From positions 53,732,617 to 53,796,616 of the forward strand of contig NC_087070.1 of the NCBI RefSeq assembly GCF_963678635.1: DNA of 64,000 nucleotides. Reading direction: 5' to 3'. This DNA is from Symsagittifera roscoffensis. Taxonomy: Eukaryota > Xenacoelomorpha > Acoela > Convolutidae. Below, piece by piece: positions 29,424 through 38,959 of the stretch. Each line of letters opens with the position of its first letter. The first letter of the stretch is position 1. The position numbers and the translations under genes are program-made. The notes beneath the pieces are model-generated. The model worked only from the letters and a program-made list of their open reading frames with translations. It searched no databases and was not told where the DNA came from.

Positions 29424-30419
29424 CTATTTTGTCAGCCATTGCACCCTATTAGTTTCCATAGCCTTATCAAAATGCTCCCAGCTAGACGTAGTCCTAAAAA
29501 CCCGGTGTACAGTGCCTTGGATAACAATACGCTTATACTGAGTTGGGGCGCAGCTTCTATAGTGCAGTATAGTCCCTGTATCTGTTGGTTTTTGATACCA
29601 ACTGCAAGTTACACGCCTATCCTGCGATACATTTATGTTCAAATCCAGGAACGGCAAATTCCCCTCCGAATTAGTTTTCTCTAGAGTGAACTGGAAATTT
29701 GGATGAAGAGAATTCGCGGCATCGAGAAGACAACTCGGCTCCCCTCTGACTGTTCTAACAATGTCATCCACATACCTGAGGAACAATTTCACCCGGGGAG
29801 TATCCTTCTCCTTGTTCTTAGCTCGGCAGCAGCTTTCACAGTATCAGACTATCTCGGTTATTGATGCGTTTACGTCATCGAATATTTTCCCGCATTATAG
29901 ATAATACCAGTTCCGGCAACTCTCGCATTCAACCCCTTTTGATCTATATGCGAATTTCCTGCTGCAACATGGGCACAAGACATTTTTGACATTATTTTGC
30001 TGTATCTCCGATCCCACCGGTATTTTTTGTCTTAGAGCTATTTCGTACTCTTTCGGCCACAAGTTTGCCAGAATTACAGCGAGGGACGCGCCCATTGCTC
30101 AAACATCAACTTGAACATACCATGAATCATTACACTTAAAATAAACTTTGCTGACCGCCATATTCAAAAGCCTTTTCATGGTTACTCTTCGAGTTTCAGG
30201 ACGAGACTCCTGGCTGTACAGCTTCTGTAAAGCAATTTCAATTGCCTCCTTCAGGGAAACGTTAGAGTACAAACTTTTCACATCAAGAGATATTATGCTT
30301 TCATCCGGATCTAGAGCAATGTTTTCAATTGTTTCTCTGGCCTCGTTAATATTGGTTTCTATTTTGGCTCCAACGATGCTGTCAAAAAAACTTTGCAACT
30401 TTTTTGTTAAGGTTCTCAT
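29424..30419 (-). pseudogene. Penelope-like reverse transcriptase with internal PHD-type finger
   Basis: Three short frames: 30099-30419 (SLDVKSLYSNVSLKEA, catalytic Asp of motif A), 29895-30095 (MGASLAVILANLW, motif B, then a Cys cluster) and 29424-29792 (RYVDDIV, motif C, then CSWYQKPTDTG). Between B and C, at about 29827-29980, a CxxC, CxxC, Tyr for His, Cys, then W-position stop and YCESC series gives the Cys4-His-Cys3 order of a PHD finger. Two stops in the finger (TAA near 29898 and TGA near 29853) and a His-to-Tyr change show decay. Confidence 0.8.
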
Positions 30420-30479
30420 ACGAGCTGCCTGAAAATGACAGTACTGGTCGTAGGTGTTTCTCGGCCTTGTGTACCTTAG

Positions 30480-31190
30480 CTAAACCGTACAAACGGGCGG
30501 GTTGCCCCCTATTGACCTCATCTTAGAATATAACTGATCACTTATCTCGTCTTTTTTGTTCATGACTAGTAATTCTTTGTTAAGTTCCTTCTCAGTTTTC
30601 AGTATAAACTCTTCAGTGGTTGCATCTTTTTTCACAAACTGAGCAGATTGCAACAAGGATTCCGGCTTTGTTCCATACGTTTGTTTCCTCATCTTGCAAA
30701 AACCAACCCCCTTATCAAAAGGCACAGCCAGCAACCCATTATCTTTAAGATATTTCCTCGTTTTTTCAACGGCTTTGTCTCTTGAGGTTTGCCTTACTTT
30801 TATTTTTGCATATGCCTTTGCCGCGGCTTTTATTTCAGATAACGTTTCACCGGGTACTTTTTGATTTTTCAATTGTTAGAGAAAAATGTCGATATCCGCC
30901 AAAAAGTGTGTTTCGTTAAATTTGTCTCTAATGGGATGCTTCGGGCCCATTGATAGCACTTCATATACCCATCCAGGCAGTTCAATGTTATCAAGTACCT
31001 TAAGTGATTGCTCATTTCTCCCTCCAACAGGTTTATCTTGTCTCCCGGACAGTTTTTCTAACTTTTTTCTATGGTTTTCTGATGTTGTCTTTAAGCTTGC
31101 CTCAACTTCACGCCTCACAAAGCGGAAAATGGATGCCCACCACTGTTCGTCAATTTCTTTTTGCACCAGTGATCTTGCTTTCATTAGCAT
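30480..31190 (-). pseudogene. N-terminal region of the Penelope-like element
   Basis: Two consecutive frames (30876-31190 and 30480-30872) separated by a stop at about 30873: helical, Lys/Glu-rich sequence including EIKAAAKAYAKIKV, LLAVPFDKGVGFCKM (a strand and loop conserved near the RT start of this class) and RSIGGNPP at the end, where a frameshift follows. Together they make the N-terminal extension and RT fingers. Inactive. Confidence 0.7.
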
Positions 31191-31381
31191 CTCCTATTAC
31201 CTTTACAAGTTTGAAATTATGTACTTTATAAGTTTTGAAATTGTCGACCTTTTAGTGGGGTGATGTCAGGTTACTACCAGCGGATGCTTTTTTGGCCTCT
31301 CATCTTAATATTATTGATTTTTTTTCATTGAACAAATTTTTTCATTGAACGTACAATCAATTTGAGAAAAAACTGTATGAT

Positions 31382-31386
31382 ACTTT
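31382..31386. other. Left flank of the giant LTR element
   Basis: ACTTT precedes the 5' LTR and TTTAA follows the 3' LTR (54191-54195). Only TTT is shared. There is no 4-6 bp duplication of the kind most Gypsy elements make, but a 3-bp duplication agrees with the solo LTR at 14101. Confidence 0.6.
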
Positions 31387-32291
31387 TGTGCCAGTCGGTC
31401 ATATTCGGAAGTTTGACCTTGAGAGAAGCAAAAAACACTTGATTTTGGAGTGAAATTTAGTTTTTCAAAATTTCGAATGGAACCTGTCATGCACGATTTT
31501 CTCGCGATAACTGAAAATCAGAAAAGAGAAGTCAGAACGATCGAGTGACAATCGCGGGAAAGTTGCTAGAAAAATCAGTGGGAAATTGCTATTCGCAATT
31601 TCAGTAGCAATAATAATCGAGAGTAGAGCTGTCCCATCTGAAACAGAGACGAGCGCATTCCCACGAACTGGATTGTTGTGACTGGAGTACTATTTTTAAC
31701 TGGACCAGAGTGAACCTTAGGTGGAAAGGTGGACAGCTAGAGTGTCCCAATGGTTCACGAGAACTCACAGTCTAGAGTAAAAAACTTGTTTTGTTATTGA
31801 AACTGACTAACATTAAACTCATCTTAGTTACTTTATTGATTCTTGAGTTGCTTACCGACTTATTTACTTCCTGGTTCTTGAGAGTGCTACAATGTGAGTA
31901 CTAATTTAAATTTCTAGAGTGTGTTTTATAATTGTTATGTTGAGGTAAGGCGAGTTTTAGGTTGATCCATCTGAAATGGATCAAAGTTCCACTGTCTAAT
32001 AAAAATAAACTTAACGGATTGTTCTAACCCGGTTTTTAACGGCGTTCATGTATTTTGGGTATCTAGAGACCTAAGTATGGGGACGTTTCTAATTCTAGAG
32101 TGGGGCGATATTTTAGTAGTAGCCTTTAAGCTGTAACGGGTCGTAGTCTCATGTCACAAACGAACCGAACTGGCTCCGACCGTTCTTGAGGTAGATAAAC
32201 ACAAGAGATGGTGTCCCTGACCCTTGAGCCAGTGGTTATAGGGCCTATTTTTCTTAAGCCTCATGTGTGACTGCAGTAGACGAATGTTACA
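31387..32291 (+). repeat. 5' long terminal repeat
   Basis: 905 bp, begins TGT and ends ACA. It contains polyadenylation-type AATAAA motifs (about 31998-32010) and splice-donor-like sites (GTGAGT at 31894, GAG|GTAAGG at 31945), and probably carries the promoter. Six of 905 positions differ from the 3' copy: three transitions and three transversions. Confidence 0.95.
31894..31950 (+). promoter_or_regulatory. Candidate splice donors in the 5' LTR
   Basis: AAT|GTGAGT (31894-31899) and GAG|GTAAGG (31945-31950) resemble the animal 5' splice-site consensus. A donor in the transcribed part of the LTR could pair with the acceptor at 43796-43797 to express the downstream ORFs. Whether either lies downstream of the transcription start is unknown. 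Confidence 0.35.
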
Positions 32292-32302
32292 TAGTGTTTT
32301 TA

Positions 32303-32317
32303 TGGCGCTCCTGGGTG
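32303..32317 (+). promoter_or_regulatory. Candidate primer-binding site
   Basis: TGGCGCTCCTGGGTG starts 11 bases after the 5' LTR. Primer-binding sites usually begin TGG (complement of tRNA CCA) close to the LTR end. I could not match it convincingly to a specific tRNA. Confidence 0.35.
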
Positions 32318-32787
32318 TTTACGACATCAAGACTACGGAGTCGAACCCACTTGAGACAGCTTCAGGCTGAATGCCCATTCTAGAGTACCGGCGGTACGGT
32401 TCGACAGGAACGTGCAAACCTTCCGGTTGTACCGTGATAGCTTTTTAAGAAAACTCAAGAAAACTTCCTGGTACGCTCTCCGAACGAGGCTTAGCTAACC
32501 GAGTAAAGGGGGGCAACTAGGGGGACAAAAACACGAGCAAAAAGACAAAAAGCAAAACAAAAACCAAAAAAGAATAGAAAAAGGAACAAAAACCATAAAA
32601 CGAAAAAAGACAGTGACTTTGACACCAGATTAGTTGGATCAAACCTTTATATTAATTAAATAGTATACCCATACTGTTTTACAAGTTCGATCGTTTCGAT
32701 CAACCTAGCAATTTAAACCAGTAAACTGAATAAAGTGCCCGAGTGTGGGGCGTTGTCAAGGGTTTTCAGATAGCTTGGAACTTAGCT

Positions 32788-32990
32788 GGACCAATAGGAG
32801 ACTTGACTGGAAGAGGTGACCAGCCGAGTGGGAAAGTGGTTCAGGGACACTTGAGCTGAACCAATAGGAGACTTGACTGGAAGAGGTGACCAGCCGAGTG
32901 GGAAAGTGGTTCAGGGACACTTGAGCTGAACCAATAGGAGACTGGACTGGAACAGGTGACCAGTCGAGTGGGAAAGCAGCCAAGAAGGAT
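32788..32990 (+). repeat. 70-bp tandem repeat in the leader, about 2.9 copies
   Basis: The block CCAATAGGAGACTTGACTGG recurs at 32791, 32861 and, slightly changed, 32931, giving a 70-bp period. The unit also contains GTGACCAGCCGAGTGGGAAAG. The last copy diverges after about 50 bp. It is untranslated and might act in packaging or transcription, but nothing shows this directly. Confidence 0.9.
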
Positions 32991-33192
32991 TTGGCAATTC
33001 TCGAGTTCTCAAGTTGGGCAGAACGGGTATCGTTAAAATCCACATTACATTATAGGAGATAAGTGTAAAATAGGATAAGCGACATCCCCGGTTTTGAGGA
33101 ACGTTTTTACTTGAGCAGGCCTGGAGACAGGTCTACGGTTTTCTCTTGAGAGGTTTAGCACCCGGCGCTTAAGGTAATTTTAGGCTTAAGAA

Positions 33193-33226
33193 GGGGGGCT
33201 AAAAAGGGGGGAGGTTAGAAGGGGGG
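33193..33226 (+). other. Three G6 tracts in the leader
   Basis: G6 tracts at 33193, 33206 and 33221, with a GG between the second and third, could form a G-quadruplex. Further isolated G6 tracts lie at 32508, 33398, 33449 and 33710, often after A-rich purine runs, resembling polypurine primers. Confidence 0.6.
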
Positions 33227-33847
33227 CTGGTTAAGTTAGAGGTTGGCGGTTGTAAATTGTAAAAAGGGAGAAATTAGAGTAACTAATTAGTCGACATCGT
33301 TGACTTAGTTACATTAGACATTAACACGCGTTGGTAATATTAGGTGGATATCGAAATTTGAACTCGAGTTAAGGAAGGTACCCTGGTCGGATTGGTAGGG
33401 GGGAAGGGACATAGACAGTTTTTGTAATACCCCATAAGATCGCTAGCAGGGGGGAAGGAAACGCGTGACAATTAGGTACCAGACATTTTTTTTAGATAGA
33501 AGGTAGACATTTGTCACCTTTGAATTTTAGGTGGGCTCATCTTTCTGTTTTTATTACTTTTTCTTAATTAGATTTTTGTTGCATTTTGGTGAGGATTTTT
33601 GTTAAGATTTTGTACGAACAGGTGATCACAAGATACCTTGGCACAGGTTTTGGTCTCAAGTTACTTGGAACATTGAAATAGAGGTAGCCAAAAAGAGAAA
33701 TAAGAAAAAGGGGGGTCAGCATTTGGCTTTTAAGAGAGGATTTTGGGAAAATTTTACTAGAGCTTGAGTGGTGGTACAAGGTACAGTGAATCAAGAAGTC
33801 CCCATAACGAAGTGGAAAGAAGTCCCACCACCCAGACACTTGTCAAC

Positions 33848-34450
33848 AGTCTTGGGACAGTACAGTCTTGGGACAGTGGTCTTGGGACAGGGTCTTGGGA
33901 CAGGGTCTTGGGACAGGGTCTTGGGACGGGGTCTTGGGACAAGGTCTTGGGACAAGGTCTTGGGACAAGGTCTTGGGACAAGGTCTTGGGACAAGGTCTT
34001 GGGACGGGGTCTTGGGACAAGGGTCTTGGGACAAGGGTCTTGGGACAGGGTCTTGGGACAGGGTCTTGGGACAAGGTCTTGGGACAAGGGTCTTGGGACA
34101 GGGTCTTGGGACAGGGTCTTGGGACAGGGTCTTGGGACAGTAGTCTTGGGACAGTAGTCTTGGGACACTAGTCTTGGGACACTAGTCTTGAGACAGTAGT
34201 CTTGGGACAGTAGTCTTGGGACAGTAGTCTTGGGACACTAGTCTTGGGACAGTAGTCTTGGGACAGTAGTCTTGGGACACTAGTCTTGGGACAGTAGTCT
34301 TGGGACACTAGTCTTGGGACAGTAGTCTTGGACAAGAGTCTTGGGACACTGCCGGAAAGTACTGGGACGGTACCGAACAGTCTTGGGACAGGAGAAAGAA
34401 GCCTGGGACGGTACAAAGAAGAGTAGGGACGGCAATTGGAAGTCTTGGGA
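33848..34450 (+). repeat. 12-13 bp minisatellite, GTCTTGGGACAG
   Basis: About 45 copies of a GTCTTGGGACAG-like unit in two domains: units with AGG/AAGG spacing (to about 34138), then AGTAGTCTTGGGAC/ACTAGTCTTGGGAC units. Long open frames cross it on both strands because the unit lacks stop codons, and these are artefacts. It forms the end of the leader upstream of gag. Confidence 0.93.
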
Positions 34451-34711
34451 CAGTGTAAAAATTGAAGTAAAATTACAAGAAGTGTTTTAAGACAGAATTA
34501 AGATAGAACAAGACTAATTGGAACCAGGTACGGTTGAGACCACAAATAAGGAAAGTTTCTCGAAAAGTTAATAAAGAGAACTGAAACAAGGTTTTCACCA
34601 CGTTGTATATTTTTTTTTTCTTCTTTTTCTTCCTTCCCGAAAGATTTTATTCTTAGAATAGGGTTGTGTATATAGTAAAATTGTAAATAAAAGCAATTGT
34701 AAATAGAAATA

Positions 34712-36061
34712 ATGAGGCAGAGCAGGGTACCGGTAGCTGAAAAAAGACCTACTGAAGCAAAGTATAATTCGTCGCTACGCAAAACAACATCAATGGGCCC
34801 AAAGATAACAAAGAAGAACTTTTCAGTTAACATGGTCAGCACAAGGAGTACAGCGGAGAACAGAGCAAGAGAGGGCATGGAAGGGGAACGAGTAGAACCC
34901 ACCATCGAGATTGATCTAGAGACACCTGATCAAAGTGTTGATGAAACAAGGAAAATAGCGACGGAGTCAACTCCAATGCCCAATGCAGAAGAACCAAACT
35001 CGAAACCCGTAGAATTCTCACCAATAGACAACGTGGAAGATGCAATAGGCAACACCGAAGAAACGGTGAAAGAAGACTCTCAAGTAAAAAAGACATCTTT
35101 TACAGAAAGGTTGGCGATGATGGTCGGAATAAAAACGAAAGAGAACGTGACTGAAGAACCAAAAGCTGAAAGAGCACGAACATTTGGAACAGTGAGCACG
35201 AAGACGACAGAAGCCAATCCGAGAGAGGAACAAACTAGAGCAGAAGCGACGGCCGAAGAAAAACCGACGGCTGACCATGAAGAGGCTACTCTTGAGCTAG
35301 GTGACTTGATGGCGAAACTGAATCAGATCGACAAAAAGCTGAAGCACAGCGAAGAGGACAGAGAAGTGATAAGAAAAGAATTAAGATACAACAAAAACGA
35401 GTATCTGGATAGTTATTTTAACCTGGCCAAGGCAACAGAAGAGAGACTCAAGGAGATGTCAGATAATGTAGAAACCACCAATGAAGAACGAGATAAGAAC
35501 ATCAAAAAAGATTTGCAACAGTTAAAAAACCGATATGATGATGTCAACAGCCAATTAGGTAGCCTGGAAAAGAGAATGGACACAATGAGCAAAAATCAGG
35601 CCGAGAGTTCGTGTGCAATACAGGCGAAATTGGATGCAATCTTGAGTAATTCTACCTCACAAGAAAGACCGGCAGCGGATCGCGCGCAAGGCACCAGAGT
35701 TGACTTTGTGGAACCACAAAGGAACAAACGGCAATCGACACCGTTGCCCCTAACCCGGAATACGGTGAGCATAGCACCAACAGCTGCTAAAACAATCATG
35801 AAGAATGGAATGTCAAGTACAACGACTGGTCCGGGGGACTCAACAGCTAACAGCAACGCAGGTCCGGATGCTATGACATGGGCAAACACTTGGGAGATGA
35901 TGAACAGGACTCTAGAGGCCTTCGCCACGAGGAACACTAACTCGAGCGATAGGAGAGATGGGAAATCAAGAAAAACATTCAAGAAGCCAAAAGAATTCAA
36001 AGACGACTCTGATGGATGCATTGACAAGTGGGTGGAAGTGATGAGATTACATCTAGAGTAA
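34712..36061 (+). CDS. Gag, N-terminal part (coiled-coil/matrix-like and start of capsid)
   Basis: 449 codons to an in-frame TAA at 36059. The first Met is at 34712, but a start at 34832 (MVSTRSTAENRARE) is equally plausible. Residues up to about 180 are acidic and Thr/Glu-rich with no fixed fold evident. Residues about 195-310 are heptad-like (LMAKLNQIDKKLKHSEEDRE; QQLKNRYDDVNSQLGSLEKR), a probable coiled coil for assembly. A low-complexity stretch follows. From about residue 415 the capsid-like retrotransposon Gag domain begins (FKKPKEFKDDSDGCIDKWVE). The stop falls inside that domain; the same frame continues past it. Confidence 0.85.
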   Translation: MRQSRVPVAEKRPTEAKYNSSLRKTTSMGPKITKKNFSVNMVSTRSTAENRAREGMEGERVEPTIEIDLETPDQSVDETRKIATESTPMPNAEEPNSKPVEFSPIDNVEDAIGNTEETVKEDSQVKKTSFTERLAMMVGIKTKENVTEEPKAERARTFGTVSTKTTEANPREEQTRAEATAEEKPTADHEEATLELGDLMAKLNQIDKKLKHSEEDREVIRKELRYNKNEYLDSYFNLAKATEERLKEMSDNVETTNEERDKNIKKDLQQLKNRYDDVNSQLGSLEKRMDTMSKNQAESSCAIQAKLDAILSNSTSQERPAADRAQGTRVDFVEPQRNKRQSTPLPLTRNTVSIAPTAAKTIMKNGMSSTTTGPGDSTANSNAGPDAMTWANTWEMMNRTLEAFATRNTNSSDRRDGKSRKTFKKPKEFKDDSDGCIDKWVEVMRLHLE

Positions 36062-36418
36062 GACAACTTGAACGATGAAAGACAAGCATGCACAGCCATA
36101 CTCAGCAATTTAGAAGGCACAGCATTAAAATGCGTGGTTGCGAAGAAAGAAGAAGAACGCGATACCGCGGACAAGATCTTCGAGATATTGCTGAATCGAT
36201 TCGGGTCAGGCATGAAAGGTCACCAAGCGATGATGCGATTTGAAAAGAGAAGGCAGAGGGACGACGAGTCAATAGATCGGTTCCTAGATGATCTCGAGAG
36301 CTTGAGAAGAAGGAGTGACCCAGAAGAGTCGACAAACAGAAGAAACTTTAGCATTGCCTCGAAGTTCATTGATGGGGTAAAAAGTGACGACTTAAGGACA
36401 ATGTTAGCAACATACTAA
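36062..36418 (+). CDS. Gag capsid, continuation after in-frame TAA
   Basis: Same frame as the upstream segment. Reads ERQACTAILSNLEGTALKCV, FEILLNRFGSG, DESIDRFLDDLESLRRR and SIASKFIDGVKSDDLRTML, the helical C-terminal half of a Ty3/Gypsy capsid domain. It ends at a second in-frame TAA (36416). Without readthrough neither half would assemble. Confidence 0.82.
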   Translation, partial: DNLNDERQACTAILSNLEGTALKCVVAKKEEERDTADKIFEILLNRFGSGMKGHQAMMRFEKRRQRDDESIDRFLDDLESLRRRSDPEESTNRRNFSIASKFIDGVKSDDLRTMLATY

Positions 36419-38959
36419 ACATTGTCGAAAGACAGCGCACCAACCCCAGAAGAAATGAGACAGAAATCAAGGGAATACATGCTGATGAAACCCAAGAAAT
36501 ACTCGTATTCAGAAAACAGGAACACGCAAGGGGGAAGTCAACCGCAGAGGTCGTCATGGTACAAACCTAGAGATGACATGGACAAGCGCAGATCATGCGC
36601 GAACTGCGGGTCGGCGGATCACCACGTGGCTGACTGCACAACATACAAACAAGGCATGAAGAGTCTAGGATATGCACCAGATGAGGAGGACATGAGCCAA
36701 ATGGAGGAACACGAGTACTATAGCGGCTTAATCATCAAGATAAGCGCAAGATGCTTCTTCTGTAACCAGGAGGGGCACTTCCGAATGGATTGTCCCTTGT
36801 TCTGGGAAGCGGTCAAGGACCAGAGTCACCCTAAACATAAGCTGGCATTAGCGGCGGTGCAGAATCAGCGGAACAGGCAAAACGAATTTGAATCGAGGAA
36901 CTTAGGAGCACCAAGCACGGAATTGCCGACGAAGACAGTGAAAGCTGTATCACATGTTAATGATGCCATAGAATCCGCGGCAGGGAACTCTCTAGAGATA
37001 AATTATGAGAAAGCGGCGACGGAAGCAATTGCCAAAGTGAAACAGGACCTGGCTGCGAAAGAAGTAGAGCAACGACTAAAGCTGGAGATAGAAAGACAGA
37101 ATTTTAACGAAGCATTAACTGGATCGAACCAAGCACCAGAAGCTGTACCGGGCTCAACAAAGACCGGGAATTGTAACAATGTAAAAATGATTACGGGAAA
37201 TCCATTCGGCATATCGAGAATCGGGGCTAGAATAATGTCGATAATCACAGTGGGCGGCCACGAGGTAACCAGAAACTTGAATGAACCGAGTGACCAGACA
37301 GTAATGCATATTGATGTGTACGCAGATTGCTTGAGTCGTATAAGCCCACAAACGACTTCTAGAGCGCTGAGAGCACTACTCACGAGAGGGGGCAGCAAGT
37401 CGGTACGTGTTGATAACAGGTATACTGAAGCTTATGGTCCACACGAGGTGATGCTAAATATAGATGGGATTAACATCTATACCAAGACGATGATAACATG
37501 TGACGAAGACCTAATTGGGCAAATCTACGTAGGGAAAGAAGAGTTGAAAGTGAGATCAATTGGACACTGCGCCATGCTTGAAGAAGATGCAATGCACATC
37601 GGAACAGAGGCAGATGTGACAGGGCACGTGCTAGATATAAGTGGCAAAAAGACTCAGTTGCGTGGGTTGCTTGACCCGGGAGCAGTCTTGAGCGTTATAC
37701 CAATCGAAACTTGGGAGAAGATGGGCTTTGACAAAGGTGACTTGATAGACTCGAGAATACGGCTGTCAGCTGCAAACAAAGGGGCCCTACGGGTGCTGGG
37801 CAGGACGCCGATAATAGCCCTCAATTTGGGGGAACGTAACCTGTGGATGAGCTTCATCGTGGTAGAAAACCTAGATGAATCTGACCAATTCATTTTGGGC
37901 AGAGACTTCATCAGGAATTTCGACGTAACGATTGATCTAAATAACGCAATGTTCAGGATACGGAACCCGGATAGGAGGTACGCAGTCAAACCGGTAAATT
38001 TAATAATGGCAAATGAAAACAAAGCACCGGTATTCTTGAGTAGGAGGGTGAGGCTAAAAGCTAATGAAGCGGCAATCGTAAGTTTGAGGATGAAAAATTA
38101 CAATGAACTAAGTGACAACAAGCAAGTGTGCATAGTTCCGAATCCTAATAGTCAAAGTGCTGCTGTTTTAGGAAGATCATTTTCGATAGCGAAGAGCGGC
38201 CTCTGCGTCAGTGTCTTGTTGAATACCCTTGATATACCGATCACGATACAGAGAGGGAGGAAACTGGGATATGCTTTACCGGTTAAAACTCGATATGAAA
38301 CAATTGAGAACTCAAAACAAAATGAAGTTGTTGATTGTCCCAATCACAGGGACAAAATTTGTATCTTGAGACGATTGCAGAAAATAAAAGATTCTTCAGG
38401 TCTTATTAAATCACTTAAGTCAGAAACGGATGATGGTCTTTCGAGCTGTTCAAACTTTCCGGAGCGACCTACACTAGATGAAATGCAAACTGATAAACCG
38501 GTCCTGCCGGAGATTGAACACTTGAGGGGCAAACTGAAAGATGAACAGCTCGAAGCCATCAAGGACGTACTAGAGCGGAACGAGGAAGTTTTTTCGAGGC
38601 ATAAGGCGGATATCGGGTGTTGTAATTTCGTTGAGCATGAAATAGAGCTTGAGGAAAACGCGGTACCACACAGGGAGGGGGCGAGGCGCATGACCCCACA
38701 CAAATCGGACGCGTGTAGAAAAGAGATCGAGACGTTACTAGAGTATGACATGATAGAACCATCCAAGTCACCGTGGGCGTGTGGAGTAGTGATGGCCAAA
38801 AAGAAAGGCGACCAGTTGAGGTTTTGTTGTGACTTTCGATACCTGAACTCCGTCACGGTGAAGGATGCCTATCCCATACCTAGGATTGATGAGAGCCTCT
38901 CGAAGTTAGGTGATGCAAAATTTTTTACGACTCTTGATTTAGGCTCGGCCTTTTGGTAA
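36419..38959 (+). CDS. Nucleocapsid, aspartic protease and RT fingers
   Basis: Still the same frame. Two CCHC zinc knuckles (CANCGSADHHVADC at about 36597; CFFCNQEGHFRMDC at about 36750) bind RNA. A Lys/Glu-rich linker follows. The retroviral-type protease region (about 37640-37960) has RGLLDPGAVLSVIP and ends ILGRDFIRNFDVTID. The active-site triplet reads Asp-Pro-Gly where Asp-Thr/Ser-Gly is normal. RT begins at about 38745 with MIEPSKSPWACGVVMAKKK, RFCCDFRYLN and TTLDLGSAFW, then an in-frame TAA at 38957 directly after that Trp, where the family normally continues with Gln. Confidence 0.88.
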   Translation, partial: TLSKDSAPTPEEMRQKSREYMLMKPKKYSYSENRNTQGGSQPQRSSWYKPRDDMDKRRSCANCGSADHHVADCTTYKQGMKSLGYAPDEEDMSQMEEHEYYSGLIIKISARCFFCNQEGHFRMDCPLFWEAVKDQSHPKHKLALAAVQNQRNRQNEFESRNLGAPSTELPTKTVKAVSHVNDAIESAAGNSLEINYEKAATEAIAKVKQDLAAKEVEQRLKLEIERQNFNEALTGSNQAPEAVPGSTKTGNCNNVKMITGNPFGISRIGARIMSIITVGGHEVTRNLNEPSDQTVMHIDVYADCLSRISPQTTSRALRALLTRGGSKSVRVDNRYTEAYGPHEVMLNIDGINIYTKTMITCDEDLIGQIYVGKEELKVRSIGHCAMLEEDAMHIGTEADVTGHVLDISGKKTQLRGLLDPGAVLSVIPIETWEKMGFDKGDLIDSRIRLSAANKGALRVLGRTPIIALNLGERNLWMSFIVVENLDESDQFILGRDFIRNFDVTIDLNNAMFRIRNPDRRYAVKPVNLIMANENKAPVFLSRRVRLKANEAAIVSLRMKNYNELSDNKQVCIVPNPNSQSAAVLGRSFSIAKSGLCVSVLLNTLDIPITIQRGRKLGYALPVKTRYETIENSKQNEVVDCPNHRDKICILRRLQKIKDSSGLIKSLKSETDDGLSSCSNFPERPTLDEMQTDKPVLPEIEHLRGKLKDEQLEAIKDVLERNEEVFSRHKADIGCCNFVEHEIELEENAVPHREGARRMTPHKSDACRKEIETLLEYDMIEPSKSPWACGVVMAKKKGDQLRFCCDFRYLNSVTVKDAYPIPRIDESLSKLGDAKFFTTLDLGSAFW

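Larger units (their letters stand above)
28985..31190 (-). mobile_element. Degenerate Penelope-like element with GIY-YIG endonuclease
   Basis: Minus-strand order: N-terminal region (31190-30480), RT (30419-29424) and a GIY-YIG-like C-terminus (about 29165-29085, VVYKLSCCGCTSTYV followed by EQT, where Gly-Gln-Thr is usual). RT wording such as LDVKSLYSNVSLKEAI, RYVDDIVRTV, LPFLDLNINV and CSWYQKPTDTGTILHYRSCAP is characteristic of Penelope-like elements, whose RT is related to telomerase. There are several stops and frameshifts. A PHD-type zinc finger lies between RT motifs B and C. The giant LTR element is inserted about 200 bp from its 5' side. Confidence 0.83.

Noticed and set aside
33757-34171. 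Long overlapping ORFs on both strands of the minisatellite
   Set aside because: They exist because the 12-13 bp unit has no stop in most frames; the translations are pure repeats.
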